Source of the DNA: Comamonadaceae bacterium OTU4NAUVB1
GTDB taxonomy: Bacteria > Pseudomonadota > Gammaproteobacteria > Burkholderiales > Burkholderiaceae_C
Direction of reading: 5' to 3'
Assembly: GCA_024372625.1 (NCBI GenBank)
Contig: CP099605.1
Location: 2,170,001-2,234,000, forward strand
Length of the DNA: 64,000 nucleotides
In this document: positions 41,831 through 49,725 of the stretch, one piece after another
Numbering within the stretch: the first letter of the stretch is position 1
How the letters are laid out: each line of letters opens with the position of its first letter
The notes under the pieces: generated by a model
Databases searched by the model: none
Told to the model about the DNA's origin: nothing
The model's input: only the letters and a program-made list of their open reading frames with translations
Position numbers and translations under genes: made by a program

Positions 41831-43272
41831 ACACCCTGCCCTACCCACCGCCCCCGCCACCGCCCGCCGTCGATCCGCGGCGCGGCCGCCTGATCGCCTT
41901 CCTGGTGGCCGCCGCGTTCTTCATGGAGAACCTCGACGCCACCGTCATCACCACGGCGGTGCCGGCGATGGCGGAGAGCTTCGGCGTGGCGCCGGTGGCG
42001 CTGTCGGTGGGCATCAGCGCCTACCTGCTGGCGCTGGCGGTGTTCATCCCGGTGAGCGGCTGGGTGGCCGATCGCTTCGGCGCGCGCCGGGTGTTCGGCG
42101 GCGCGGTGCTGCTGTTCACGCTGGCCTCGGTCGCCTGCGGGCTCTCCGAGAGCCTGCCGGTGTTCGTCGCCGCCCGCGTCGCGCAGGGCATCGGCGGCGC
42201 GCTGATGGTGCCGGTGGGCCGGCTGGTGGTGCTGCGCGCCACCCCCAAGCGCGACCTGGTCAAGGCCATCGCCACGCTGACCTGGCCGGGCCTGGCCGCG
42301 CCGGTGCTGGGGCCGCCCCTGGGCGGCTGGATCGCCAGCACCTGGAGCTGGCACTGGATCTTCTTCCTCAACGTGCCGCTGGGCGCCGTGGCGCTGGTGC
42401 TGGCGCTGCGCTGGATCGACGACGCGCCGGGGCGGCGGCGACCCTTCGACGGCATCGGTTTCGCGGCCAGCGGCATCGGCCTGGCGGCGTTGATGTACGG
42501 GCTCGACCTGTGGAGCCACGCCACGGTCGACCGGCCGCGTGCCCTCGCCTTCACGCTCGGCGGGCTGGGCGCGCTGGCGTTCGCGCTGTGGCACCTGCGG
42601 CGCGCGGCGCATCCGCTGGTCGATCTGTCGGCCTTCGGCGTGCGCACGTTCCGCGTGTCGGTGGTCGGCGGCTCGCTGTTCCGCATCGCGATCAGCACGG
42701 CGCCGTTCCTGCTGCCGCTGATGTTCCAGCTCGCCTTCGGGCTGGGCATGGTGACCTCCGGCTTCCTGATGCTGGCGCTGTTCGCGGGCAACCTGGGCAT
42801 GAAGCCAGCCACGGGTTTCGTGCTGCGGCGCCTGGGGTTCCGCGGCGCGTTGCGGGTCAACGGCGTGCTGGTGGCGCTCGGCTTCGTGGCCTGCGCGATG
42901 CTCTCGCCGACCACGCCGCTGCCGGCGATGGTGGCCGTGCTGGTGTTCTGCGGCATGTGCCGCTCGATGCAGTTCACCGCGCTCAACACGCTCGCCTTCT
43001 GCGACACCAACCCCGCGCAGACCAGCGGCGCGACGACGCTCTACAGCATGTTCCAGCAGCTCGGCGCGGGCATCGGTATCGCCTTCGGCGCCATCGCGCT
43101 GAACGTCACCGAGCGCTTCACCGGCCACGCCGGCCACCCGGGCGTGCTGGACTTCCGCATCGCGCTGGGCGCGGTGGCGGTGCTGGCGCTGCTGGCCCTG
43201 ATCGACATGGCGCGGCTGCCGCCGGACGCCGGCGAGGAAGTGGTCAGGCGGCGCGCGACAGCGGCGGAATGA
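41827..43272 (+). CDS. MFS transporter, DHA2 (EmrB/QacA-like) family
   Basis: The 481-residue membrane protein has a Pro-rich N-terminus (PPPPPPP at about residues 7-13) and then about 13-14 hydrophobic segments. Family marks: FFMENLDATVITTAVPAMAESFG (DHA2 motif D1), GWVADRFGARRVFGGAVLLF (motif A), RVAQGIGGALMVPVGRLVVLR and GPPLGGWIASTWSWHWIFFLNVP (motif C). It would export drugs or small organic compounds by proton antiport. Overlap with the LysR gene suggests coupled expression. Its 3' end overlaps the convergent reductase gene by 29 bp. Confidence 0.92.
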   Translation: MNTLPYPPPPPPPAVDPRRGRLIAFLVAAAFFMENLDATVITTAVPAMAESFGVAPVALSVGISAYLLALAVFIPVSGWVADRFGARRVFGGAVLLFTLASVACGLSESLPVFVAARVAQGIGGALMVPVGRLVVLRATPKRDLVKAIATLTWPGLAAPVLGPPLGGWIASTWSWHWIFFLNVPLGAVALVLALRWIDDAPGRRRPFDGIGFAASGIGLAALMYGLDLWSHATVDRPRALAFTLGGLGALAFALWHLRRAAHPLVDLSAFGVRTFRVSVVGGSLFRIAISTAPFLLPLMFQLAFGLGMVTSGFLMLALFAGNLGMKPATGFVLRRLGFRGALRVNGVLVALGFVACAMLSPTTPLPAMVAVLVFCGMCRSMQFTALNTLAFCDTNPAQTSGATTLYSMFQQLGAGIGIAFGAIALNVTERFTGHAGHPGVLDFRIALGAVAVLALLALIDMARLPPDAGEEVVRRRATAAE

Positions 43273-44329
43273 TCCGCTCGGCCTCCAGCCGCGCGAACAG
43301 GTCGTCGAAGGCGTCGGGCGTGCTCTGGTAGCCGGTGAAGCCGGCCTTGCGGCTCTTGCCCATGTCGGCGAGCACCTCCATCGGCCGGCCCAGGTCGGCG
43401 TCGGTGTGCCACCACGACGCCAGCTTGCCCAGGTCGGCCTCGCGCAGGCCGTGGCGCCGCGCGATGTCGGCCCAGGCCGCGACGGCGTCGTCGCCCATGC
43501 GCTCGGCCAGGGGGCGCACCACGCCGTCGAAGGGCGCGGCCTCGATGCCGAAACGCCCGGCGATGCGCGGCCACATCCATTCCCAGCGGAACACGTCGCC
43601 ATCGACGACGTTGAAGTCCTGGTCGCGCGCCGCTTCGCTGGTCGCCGCCCAGCGCAGGTGGTGGGCCAGCAGGCGGGCATCGGTCATGTCGGTCAGGCCG
43701 CTCCACTGCGCGGCCGAGCCCGGGAAGACGAAGGGCTGCCCGGTCTCGCGGCACAGCGTGGCGTAGGCCGCCAGCGTCACGCCCATGTTCATCGCGTTGC
43801 CCACGGCGTAGCCGATGATGGTGTGCGGGCGGTGCACGCTCCAGGTGAAGCCGTGGCGCGCGGCGGCGTCGAACAGGCGGTCTTCCTGCTCGTAGTAGAA
43901 ATTGTCGACCGCCTGGCGGCCCTGCTCCTCGCGGAACGGCGTGATGGGCACGGCGCCCGTGGCGTAGGCCTCGAACGGGCCGAGGTAGTGCTTCAGGCCG
44001 GTGACCAGCGCCGCGTGGCCGCCCTTCAACGACGGACCGATGGCGTCGAGCACGTTGCTCACCATCGCGCCGTTGACGCGAATGTTCTCCTGCTCGGTGG
44101 CCTGGCGGGCCCAGGCGGTGAAGAACACGCGATTAACGTCGAGGCCTTCGAGCGCGGCGCGCAGCTCGTCGGGCCGGGTCAGGTCGGCGACGAGCGGCAG
44201 ACAGCCTTCGGGCACGGCGGTGCGCCCGCGCGAGAGGCCGTGGACCGTCCAGCCTTCGGCGAGCAGGTGTTCGGAGAGCGCACGGCCGATGACGCCGCTG
44301 ATGCCGATGACGAGGGCTTTGTGGGACAT
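43244..44329 (-). CDS. SDR-family oxidoreductase of the PRISE (progesterone 5-beta-reductase-like) group
   Basis: The 361-residue protein has an atypical Rossmann motif (ALVIGISGVIGRALSEHLL), LVADLTRPDEL, TAWARQATEQENIRVN and the group's active-site sequence NFYYEQEDRLF with catalytic Tyr. WSVHRPHTIIGYAVGNAMN follows. Members reduce activated enones such as those of steroids and iridoids. Bacterial members are poorly characterised. The start at ATG 44329 is followed by no operon partner on the same strand. Its 3' end overlaps the MFS gene tail to tail. Confidence 0.9.
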   Translation of the reverse strand: MSHKALVIGISGVIGRALSEHLLAEGWTVHGLSRGRTAVPEGCLPLVADLTRPDELRAALEGLDVNRVFFTAWARQATEQENIRVNGAMVSNVLDAIGPSLKGGHAALVTGLKHYLGPFEAYATGAVPITPFREEQGRQAVDNFYYEQEDRLFDAAARHGFTWSVHRPHTIIGYAVGNAMNMGVTLAAYATLCRETGQPFVFPGSAAQWSGLTDMTDARLLAHHLRWAATSEAARDQDFNVVDGDVFRWEWMWPRIAGRFGIEAAPFDGVVRPLAERMGDDAVAAWADIARRHGLREADLGKLASWWHTDADLGRPMEVLADMGKSRKAGFTGYQSTPDAFDDLFARLEAERIIPPLSRAA

Positions 44330-44471
44330 GGGGAAAACCCTTCCTTTGGATGCAAAAAGCGCAGGTTAGGGGGTCGGAGGCGACCTGTGCAGCGCAGGGA
44401 CTTTTCGCTCGCCGGGCCGTCGCTCCGATCTGCCTTCGCACGGGCGAGGGCGGCGGCGGGCGTCCGCGCCC

Positions 44472-45128
44472 TCAGCCTTTCGCAGGGGTTTCGGCCTCGA
44501 TCGCCATGCGCATGAGGCCCCCCATCGCATTCCCGGCGCCATGCGCCTGCGCTGCGAGGCCGGCGACCGTCCCCAGCCTGTCCGGCATCTCCTCGTCCTG
44601 ACTCGCCTTGAGCTTCGCTTCGAGGCGATCGATGGGAATCTCGATGCCGACGATGGCGCGCGACATCTGCTCGATGTACGAGGCCGGCGCGTCGGCGATG
44701 CGCCATGGTGCTTGCTGCCGGGCCTCGTGCCGATTCGTCAATCGCTCCAGCATGTCCCTCTTCCACTGGGCATCTTCCACGGCATGGGCGATGCCATGCG
44801 CATGGACCACGGCGTAGTCCCAGGTGGGCACGACCTTTCCGTGCGCCTGCTTGCCCGGGTACCAGCCGGGCGTGACGTAGGCCTGCGGTCCCTGGAAGAT
44901 CACGATCGAAGGCGCTTCGCCATTGAGCGCGCGCCAGACGTCATTGGCGCGGGCCACGTGGCCGATCAGCGTGCCGAAAGGCCCCCTGTCGCGATCGAGG
45001 ACGAAGGGAACGTGGTTGGCTGCCAGACTCCCCTGGCCGGGACAGACCCAGGCGCCCAGCGCATACGTCTCCATCAGCGAGAAGATGGCCTCGCGGTCCG
45101 TCAGTGCATGGTGTCTGGAAACGTACAT
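44472..45128 (-). CDS. FMN-binding PaiB-like regulator/oxidase
   Basis: Start at ATG 45128 gives 218 residues, the usual length. PaiB pattern: MYVSRHHALTDREAIFSLM, LAANHVPFVLDR, LIGHVARANDVWRAL, VIFQGPQAYVTPGWYPGK, VVPTWDYAVVHAHG. The split-barrel fold of this family binds FMN or heme. Bacillus PaiB acts as a negative regulator of sporulation and protease genes. No ribosome site is evident. Codon use is slightly less GC-rich than its neighbours. The long upstream in-frame extension is not part of the family and was left out. Confidence 0.88.
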   Translation of the reverse strand: MYVSRHHALTDREAIFSLMETYALGAWVCPGQGSLAANHVPFVLDRDRGPFGTLIGHVARANDVWRALNGEAPSIVIFQGPQAYVTPGWYPGKQAHGKVVPTWDYAVVHAHGIAHAVEDAQWKRDMLERLTNRHEARQQAPWRIADAPASYIEQMSRAIVGIEIPIDRLEAKLKASQDEEMPDRLGTVAGLAAQAHGAGNAMGGLMRMAIEAETPAKG

Positions 45129-45426
45129 GTCGAAGTTCGGCTCAAGTGGACGCCCTCCGGAGATCGATGCGCAGGAGCCAGGGATCGATGAGGCTGGAAG
45201 CGAGTTCGATCGTCTGGTGATCGGTGCCTTCAGCGAGGAGTCTATGCCCGGAGCCTGAGTTGTCGAGGATGCAGCTGGTGCGCTCGCCGGACCTGTTGGG
45301 ACGGGCAAGGACCCGGAGGCGGGGCTGCGTCGCTCCGCGATCTGCATCCCTCGTTCGTCCCGCATCGGCGCGGGTGCCGGCCGGCCCGCGCATCGTCCTT
45401 CACGCTGATGTCGTCAGAATCCCCCC
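45129..45426. other. Intergenic region between PaiB-like and methyltransferase genes
   Basis: In these 298 bases no confident gene is seen. On the minus strand, a 36-codon open stretch ending at 45142 (HRLLAEGTDHQTIELASSL) has codon-like composition and could be the tail of a decayed gene, but I cannot name it. Divergent promoters for the two flanking genes must lie here. Confidence 0.4.
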
Positions 45427-46404
45427 ATGCCGCCGCCCACCACCGCAACGACTTCCATGACGCCCCCCTCCCAGGCACGCCATCGGCCTCGCGCTCTCCT
45501 CCTGGCCGGCCTGCTGGCGCTGGCCTGCACCGGCGCCGTGTCGCAGCCGGAAACCTCCGCCATCCAGGCGCCGCGCCGGGGCCAGGCCGGCAAGGACGTC
45601 GTCTGGATCGCGACACCGGACGCGGCGGTCGACCGGATGCTGCGGATGGCCGAGGTGGGGACGACCGACCGCGTGGTGGACCTGGGCTCGGGTGACGGGC
45701 GGATCGCCATCGCGGCGGGACGCGACTTCGGTGCGCGCGCGACCGGACTCGAGTTCGACCCGGGGCTGGTCGAGCTGTCCAACCGGCGCGCGCGCGAAAC
45801 CGGCGTGGCCGATCGCGTCGACTTCCAGCGCGCGGACATCTTCACCGCCGAGTTCGGCGATGCCACCGTGGTCACGATGTACCTGTTGCCCGAACTCAAC
45901 CTGCGCCTGCGACCCATCCTGTTCCGCATGGCACCCGGCACGCGCGTGGTCTCGCACTCCTTCGCCATGGGCGACTGGCGACCTGACGAGACAGCCACCG
46001 TCGGCAGCGCCGTGCTGCATCGATGGACGGTACCCGCCAACGCGGCCGGTGTCTGGCGGGTGCGTCCGACCGGCGCATCGGACGCTCGCGGCATGCCCGC
46101 CGAATTGAGGTTCACCCAGCGGTTGCAGCGGTTGGAAGGCCATGCGTCGTTCGGCGCGCTGAGTGCCGGCGCGGTGCGTCCCGAACTCACCGGCGAGGCC
46201 CTGGTCTTCGGCCTGCGCGACAGCGACGGCGTGCTGCTGCGCGTGCGGGCACGCATCACGGGCGACCGCATGACCGGCACGCTCGCGAACGACGCCGGCA
46301 CGGTCGGATCGTTCGAAGCCGAGCGCGTGGACGCCGCCCCGCCCATCGAAGGCGTCGAATCGACCCAGGCCGAGCGCGAAGCCGCCGCCCGGGTGCTCGA
46401 CTGA
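45427..46404 (+). CDS. Class I SAM-dependent methyltransferase with N-terminal signal
   Basis: ATG 45427 gives 325 residues; ATG 45457 is an equal alternative, and both leave a signal-like segment (RALLLAGLLALACTGAVSQ). Cys in LACTG could be a lipobox-like Cys. The core shows RVVDLGSGDGRIAIAA (SAM motif I), ATGLEFDPGLVEL, DFQRADIF and VVTMYLLPELNLRLRPIL. A C-terminal part of about 120 residues (GVWRVRPTGASD onwards) is beta-rich and not part of the methyltransferase fold. Like the gene at 13829-14659, it looks exported although SAM is cytoplasmic. Substrate unknown. Confidence 0.85.
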   Translation: MPPPTTATTSMTPPSQARHRPRALLLAGLLALACTGAVSQPETSAIQAPRRGQAGKDVVWIATPDAAVDRMLRMAEVGTTDRVVDLGSGDGRIAIAAGRDFGARATGLEFDPGLVELSNRRARETGVADRVDFQRADIFTAEFGDATVVTMYLLPELNLRLRPILFRMAPGTRVVSHSFAMGDWRPDETATVGSAVLHRWTVPANAAGVWRVRPTGASDARGMPAELRFTQRLQRLEGHASFGALSAGAVRPELTGEALVFGLRDSDGVLLRVRARITGDRMTGTLANDAGTVGSFEAERVDAAPPIEGVESTQAEREAAARVLD

Positions 46405-46651
46405 CGTGGCGTGAGGGGATCACGGGGTCACGGGATGACGGGTTCAGGGACCGCTCGGAAAAGGTCCACGACGCCAGAGGGAACCTCGTGCCGCGCTCGG
46501 CATGACCGATCGAATGCGAGCAGGGCCTCGCTCGCCCCGCCCGCCATCGGCCGGGCTCGAGCGACCGAACGATCGGCGGACGGACGCGGAACCCGGCGTC
46601 CGCACGCTCACGGTCATCCGAACGTCGCAGCGAACGGCTCTGGGGGCCGCC

Positions 46652-47404
46652 TCAGATCGACTCGACCTGTCTCGAATGTGAAAGCCTGCAGCTCAGTCCC
46701 GGATCCATGGCCAATTCCCAGCCATAGCCCGGCTTCAGGTGCAGCAACTCGCCGATCTGCGTCAGGGCTGCATCGGCGGTGGGCGCGGTCGCGCGCTTGC
46801 GCAGGGTTTGAAGGCTCGGCACCATGCTCCTGAGCCAGGACCTGGACACTCTGGAATCGATGTTGAAGAACAATTCCAATGCGAGATCGAACTCGTCCTG
46901 CTTGACCACCACGGGCTTGTCGCGGACGAATATCAGGCCGGAGTCGACGCAGAACCGATATTCATCCCACTCGAGCTGGCGCTCGTTCACTGGCAGCCCG
47001 TTCTTCTGCAGGAACGCGCGGAGCGTCCGGCAGAGTTGCGCAAAGTAGAGCGAGTTGGGCAACAACATGTCGTTGTTCCTGAAACCCGGTATCACGCCGC
47101 TCGAGTGCATGGAAACGGAATGGACGATGGGCATCGCATCACCCACGGCCTCGCGGACCCTTTCGCCGATCGACGGTGTGTTGGCGTCTTTCTGCCCATT
47201 CGATGGGACATGCTCGAGATTCACCATGGCGAGCTCTTGCGCACGGTCACCGATTTCCAGGAACTCGTCGACGGACACGAAGATGAGGACCGAGCATCCC
47301 ATCAAACGGAAGGCCCGACGGCCGTACTCGCGATTGCGCGGAGTGGTCGCGATGACCGCGACACGTGGTGGACGGCCTGCGGAGAGAGATGTTCTGACCG
47401 TCAT
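46652..47404 (-). CDS. Degenerate OmpR-type response regulator (no phospho-Asp)
   Basis: Start at ATG 47404, with a GGAG site 8 bp upstream, gives 250 residues; a longer form from 47518 is possible. Residues 12 to about 140 resemble a receiver but lack the acidic pair (VAVIATTPRNREYG) and have Asn62 where the phospho-Asp should be (AMVNLEHVP). From about 150 an OmpR-type winged helix is visible: WDEYRFCVDSGLIF, VVVKQDEFDLALELFFN, VSRSWLRSMV, then a shortened recognition part ending in LKPGYGWEL. It probably binds DNA without phosphorylation. It is downstream of a hybrid kinase gene on the same strand. Lower G+C than the flanks. Confidence 0.7.
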   Translation of the reverse strand: MTVRTSLSAGRPPRVAVIATTPRNREYGRRAFRLMGCSVLIFVSVDEFLEIGDRAQELAMVNLEHVPSNGQKDANTPSIGERVREAVGDAMPIVHSVSMHSSGVIPGFRNNDMLLPNSLYFAQLCRTLRAFLQKNGLPVNERQLEWDEYRFCVDSGLIFVRDKPVVVKQDEFDLALELFFNIDSRVSRSWLRSMVPSLQTLRKRATAPTADAALTQIGELLHLKPGYGWELAMDPGLSCRLSHSRQVESI

Positions 47405-47751
47405 GGCTGGCTCCGCAGGCCAGAGACCGGGCAATTCCAATCGCCTGAAACCTTTTTGAAAAACTGTTTCACTGGCATGGCATCGGCAATCGATGCATCG
47501 ATTCTCGTCATATCCCATTCGTCCTCTTGAATTTGGCCATCGACACCCACCCAGCCCAAATGTTCCCATCGTTTAATTCAACGCGTTTCTCAGACTCTAA
47601 ATAAGAGCTTTGGACTGACAAGCCGATATGATGTAACACCAAGCTCAACAAAGAACTTTTTATTAAGATATGTTCAGAATAAAAACGGGATCGAGCAGCA
47701 TCATTTCCGGATCATGGCTATGATCACGCACAGACACTTGGAACTAGATCG
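47405..47751. other. AT-rich spacer between hybrid kinase and degenerate regulator
   Basis: This 347-base stretch has the lowest G+C of the window, with several A/T runs at 47570-47690. It holds a small hairpin (GATCAT-GGCT-ATGATC, 47710-47725) just after the kinase stop. I found no gene in it. It probably carries the promoter of the regulator gene on the minus strand; no single -35/-10 pair stands out. Confidence 0.45.
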
Positions 47752-49530
47752 TCAGCGCGTGAAAAACTGGTCTTTTCCTTTGACAGTCATTTGAGATACA
47801 AGTGATCTCAAAAACACGGGATCCAGCGGTTTATGGACGAGCTTCACATGAGGCAAATCGTTGAGAACCACATTGGGATCGCCAGTCATCACGATTCCCA
47901 TCATCAAAGGATCTTTGTAAATATTTCTTAATTCCAAGATGACATCCGGCCCGAACTCGATCGGGCTCAAATGATTGTCCGCAATGACAAGCGCAGGTTT
48001 CCGTTCTTCGTTCAGGACGGCCTTGAGATCCATCAGCGTTTCCCCGCTCGCCGTGTCGTATCCCCACCGCTCGAGCAGTGCCACCAGGGCCTCGCGCGCA
48101 TAGAAATCGTCATCGACGACGGCGATCAGGGTATCCGGAAGCGGCTCGCTGTAAGGCATGCGAGTGTCGCTGTCACCGGTTTCCCTGCGTTTTTCAGCCA
48201 GTGGAACATTGACTTCGAATATCGAGCCCACGCCAACCGTAGACGCCACATGAACATCGATTCCTTGTATGACCGCGGCGCGATGAACGATGGCCAGACC
48301 CAGGCCGACGCCGTCTTTTTCCGTGATCAGCGATTCCAGACGAACATAGGGATGGAAGATGTCGTCGAGACGACTCGCAGGAATGCCGATCCCGCTGTCG
48401 CAGACGCTGATCACGACGTTGTCGTACTGGACGTTGCATTCGATGCGCACGCCTCCTGCGGCCGTGTACTTGATGGCGTTTGAGATGAGATTGAGGAGCA
48501 TGCGCCGAAGCAGACTGGCATCGGCTCGAACCCATATTTCCTCGTCGGACTGGATATCGAAACCCAGTCCCTTTCTTCGCGCGATCGGCTCCTGGCTGGT
48601 TTCGAGCTGGCGAAGGATCGTTGTAAGGGAAATGGCTTCGAGTCGCTTGGCGGGAAGTTGTTGTTCGAGCGTGCTCAGGTCCATCGACTCCATCAGCATC
48701 TGAGCAATCAGATTCGAGATTTCACGCAATTTGTCAAGATTCTTCTTGATCACTTCGACGTCCTCATGCTCATCGACATGTGCGAGAACCAGTCTCATCG
48801 CGTGGACAGGCTGCTTGAGATCGTGGCTGGTGACGGCGAGCAACTGCACACGTGCGCGGTCCGCCGCTTCCAATTGCCGGTTCTTCTGTTCCATGTCATC
48901 GACGAGTGTCTGATTGCTCGCGGCAAGCAGGAAGAACCGGGAACCGGCACGGTGATGGATGTAGCTCATCAGCACGTTGAGGGCCCATGCGACCAGCAGG
49001 AACCAACCCACATGAATTTCCAACGCGTCCGGCCGTGCTTCCCAGGCATACACGAAAGGGAGAAGCGCCGTGGAAATCAGAACGAGCAGGGCTGGAAGAA
49101 CCGCGGACACGTAGACGACGGCGCCGGTCGTCACGAGCAGGACGAAACATGTCAGCACGAGTTGCCTCGCCGGACTGAGTCCGGGCAGCGCGATCAACGC
49201 CAGGCTGCCGAGAATTGCGCCGTGAGCAAATTCTGAAACGAGCACGAATCGCCGCCATTGCGTCACGTTGTCCGGCAAGGAATGATCGATGTCGTCGTTG
49301 TAGAGGGAGGTCGCGATCGTCCGGATGGCAATGTAGACGAGATAGAGGGTGGCCCACAGGGCGGACGTCGCTTGCGAAACGCCGGGATGGATGATTAAGA
49401 GCGCCGCGACGGCGAACGCCAGATAAACAGGCAGGAACCCATTGCCCACGCCCATCACAGCCGCCAACTCGAAATTCCTGACGATCTGTCGATGACTTTC
49501 CTCGACTTCGGAATAAGCCGGTTTGTTCAT
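47752..49530 (-). CDS. Membrane hybrid histidine kinase with receiver
   Basis: The 592-residue protein has about six hydrophobic segments in residues 22-190 (MASE-like, for example NGFLPVYLAFAVAALLIIHPG and VYVSAVLPALLVLISTALL). A HisKA domain with H-box TSHDLKQPVHAMRL (His236) follows. HATPase boxes are NLISNAIKYT, CDSGIGIP and GVGLGLAIV. The receiver has VVDDDFYARE, phospho-acceptor Asp518 (VIADNHLSP) and Lys in VHKPLD. It is the ATPase/RpfC-like hybrid kind seen with orphan regulators. It lies back-to-back with a second hybrid kinase and upstream of the degenerate regulator. Signal unknown. Confidence 0.92.
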   Translation of the reverse strand: MNKPAYSEVEESHRQIVRNFELAAVMGVGNGFLPVYLAFAVAALLIIHPGVSQATSALWATLYLVYIAIRTIATSLYNDDIDHSLPDNVTQWRRFVLVSEFAHGAILGSLALIALPGLSPARQLVLTCFVLLVTTGAVVYVSAVLPALLVLISTALLPFVYAWEARPDALEIHVGWFLLVAWALNVLMSYIHHRAGSRFFLLAASNQTLVDDMEQKNRQLEAADRARVQLLAVTSHDLKQPVHAMRLVLAHVDEHEDVEVIKKNLDKLREISNLIAQMLMESMDLSTLEQQLPAKRLEAISLTTILRQLETSQEPIARRKGLGFDIQSDEEIWVRADASLLRRMLLNLISNAIKYTAAGGVRIECNVQYDNVVISVCDSGIGIPASRLDDIFHPYVRLESLITEKDGVGLGLAIVHRAAVIQGIDVHVASTVGVGSIFEVNVPLAEKRRETGDSDTRMPYSEPLPDTLIAVVDDDFYAREALVALLERWGYDTASGETLMDLKAVLNEERKPALVIADNHLSPIEFGPDVILELRNIYKDPLMMGIVMTGDPNVVLNDLPHVKLVHKPLDPVFLRSLVSQMTVKGKDQFFTR

Positions 49531-49725
49531 GGAATTTTCCTATAAACGCTGCGCGAAAAACTTTTTTCACTGCCAGAGCTTTTCGCCGCCGTCCCGGACC
49601 GAGTCCAGGCTCGCTTGCTCCAAACCGCCGGGAAAATTCTAATGTCTTCTCATCATCGCCTTGCGCAATGCGCATTGCCAGAGTGACCGATACGAGTTCG
49701 ACCCAGACCTCCTACAGATAAAAAA
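49531..49725. promoter_or_regulatory. Divergent kinase control region with perfect palindrome
   Basis: This 195-bp AT-richer gap separates the two divergent kinase genes. GCAATGCGCATTGC at 49665-49678 is a perfect 14-bp palindrome, 48 bp before the plus-strand start at 49726. Its arms match the inverted repeats at 10696 and 19763. Runs of A/T near 49531-49575 could hold the minus-strand promoter. Confidence 0.5.

Noticed and set aside
45142..45393. Minus-strand open frame upstream of the PaiB-like gene
   Set aside because: Its last 36 codons look gene-like but the beginning does not, no ribosome site is seen and no family is recognised; recorded only as a possible remnant.
47710..47725. Hairpin GATCAT-GGCT-ATGATC as a terminator of the kinase gene
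   Set aside because: Weak 6-bp AT-rich stem and no T-run on the minus strand after it.
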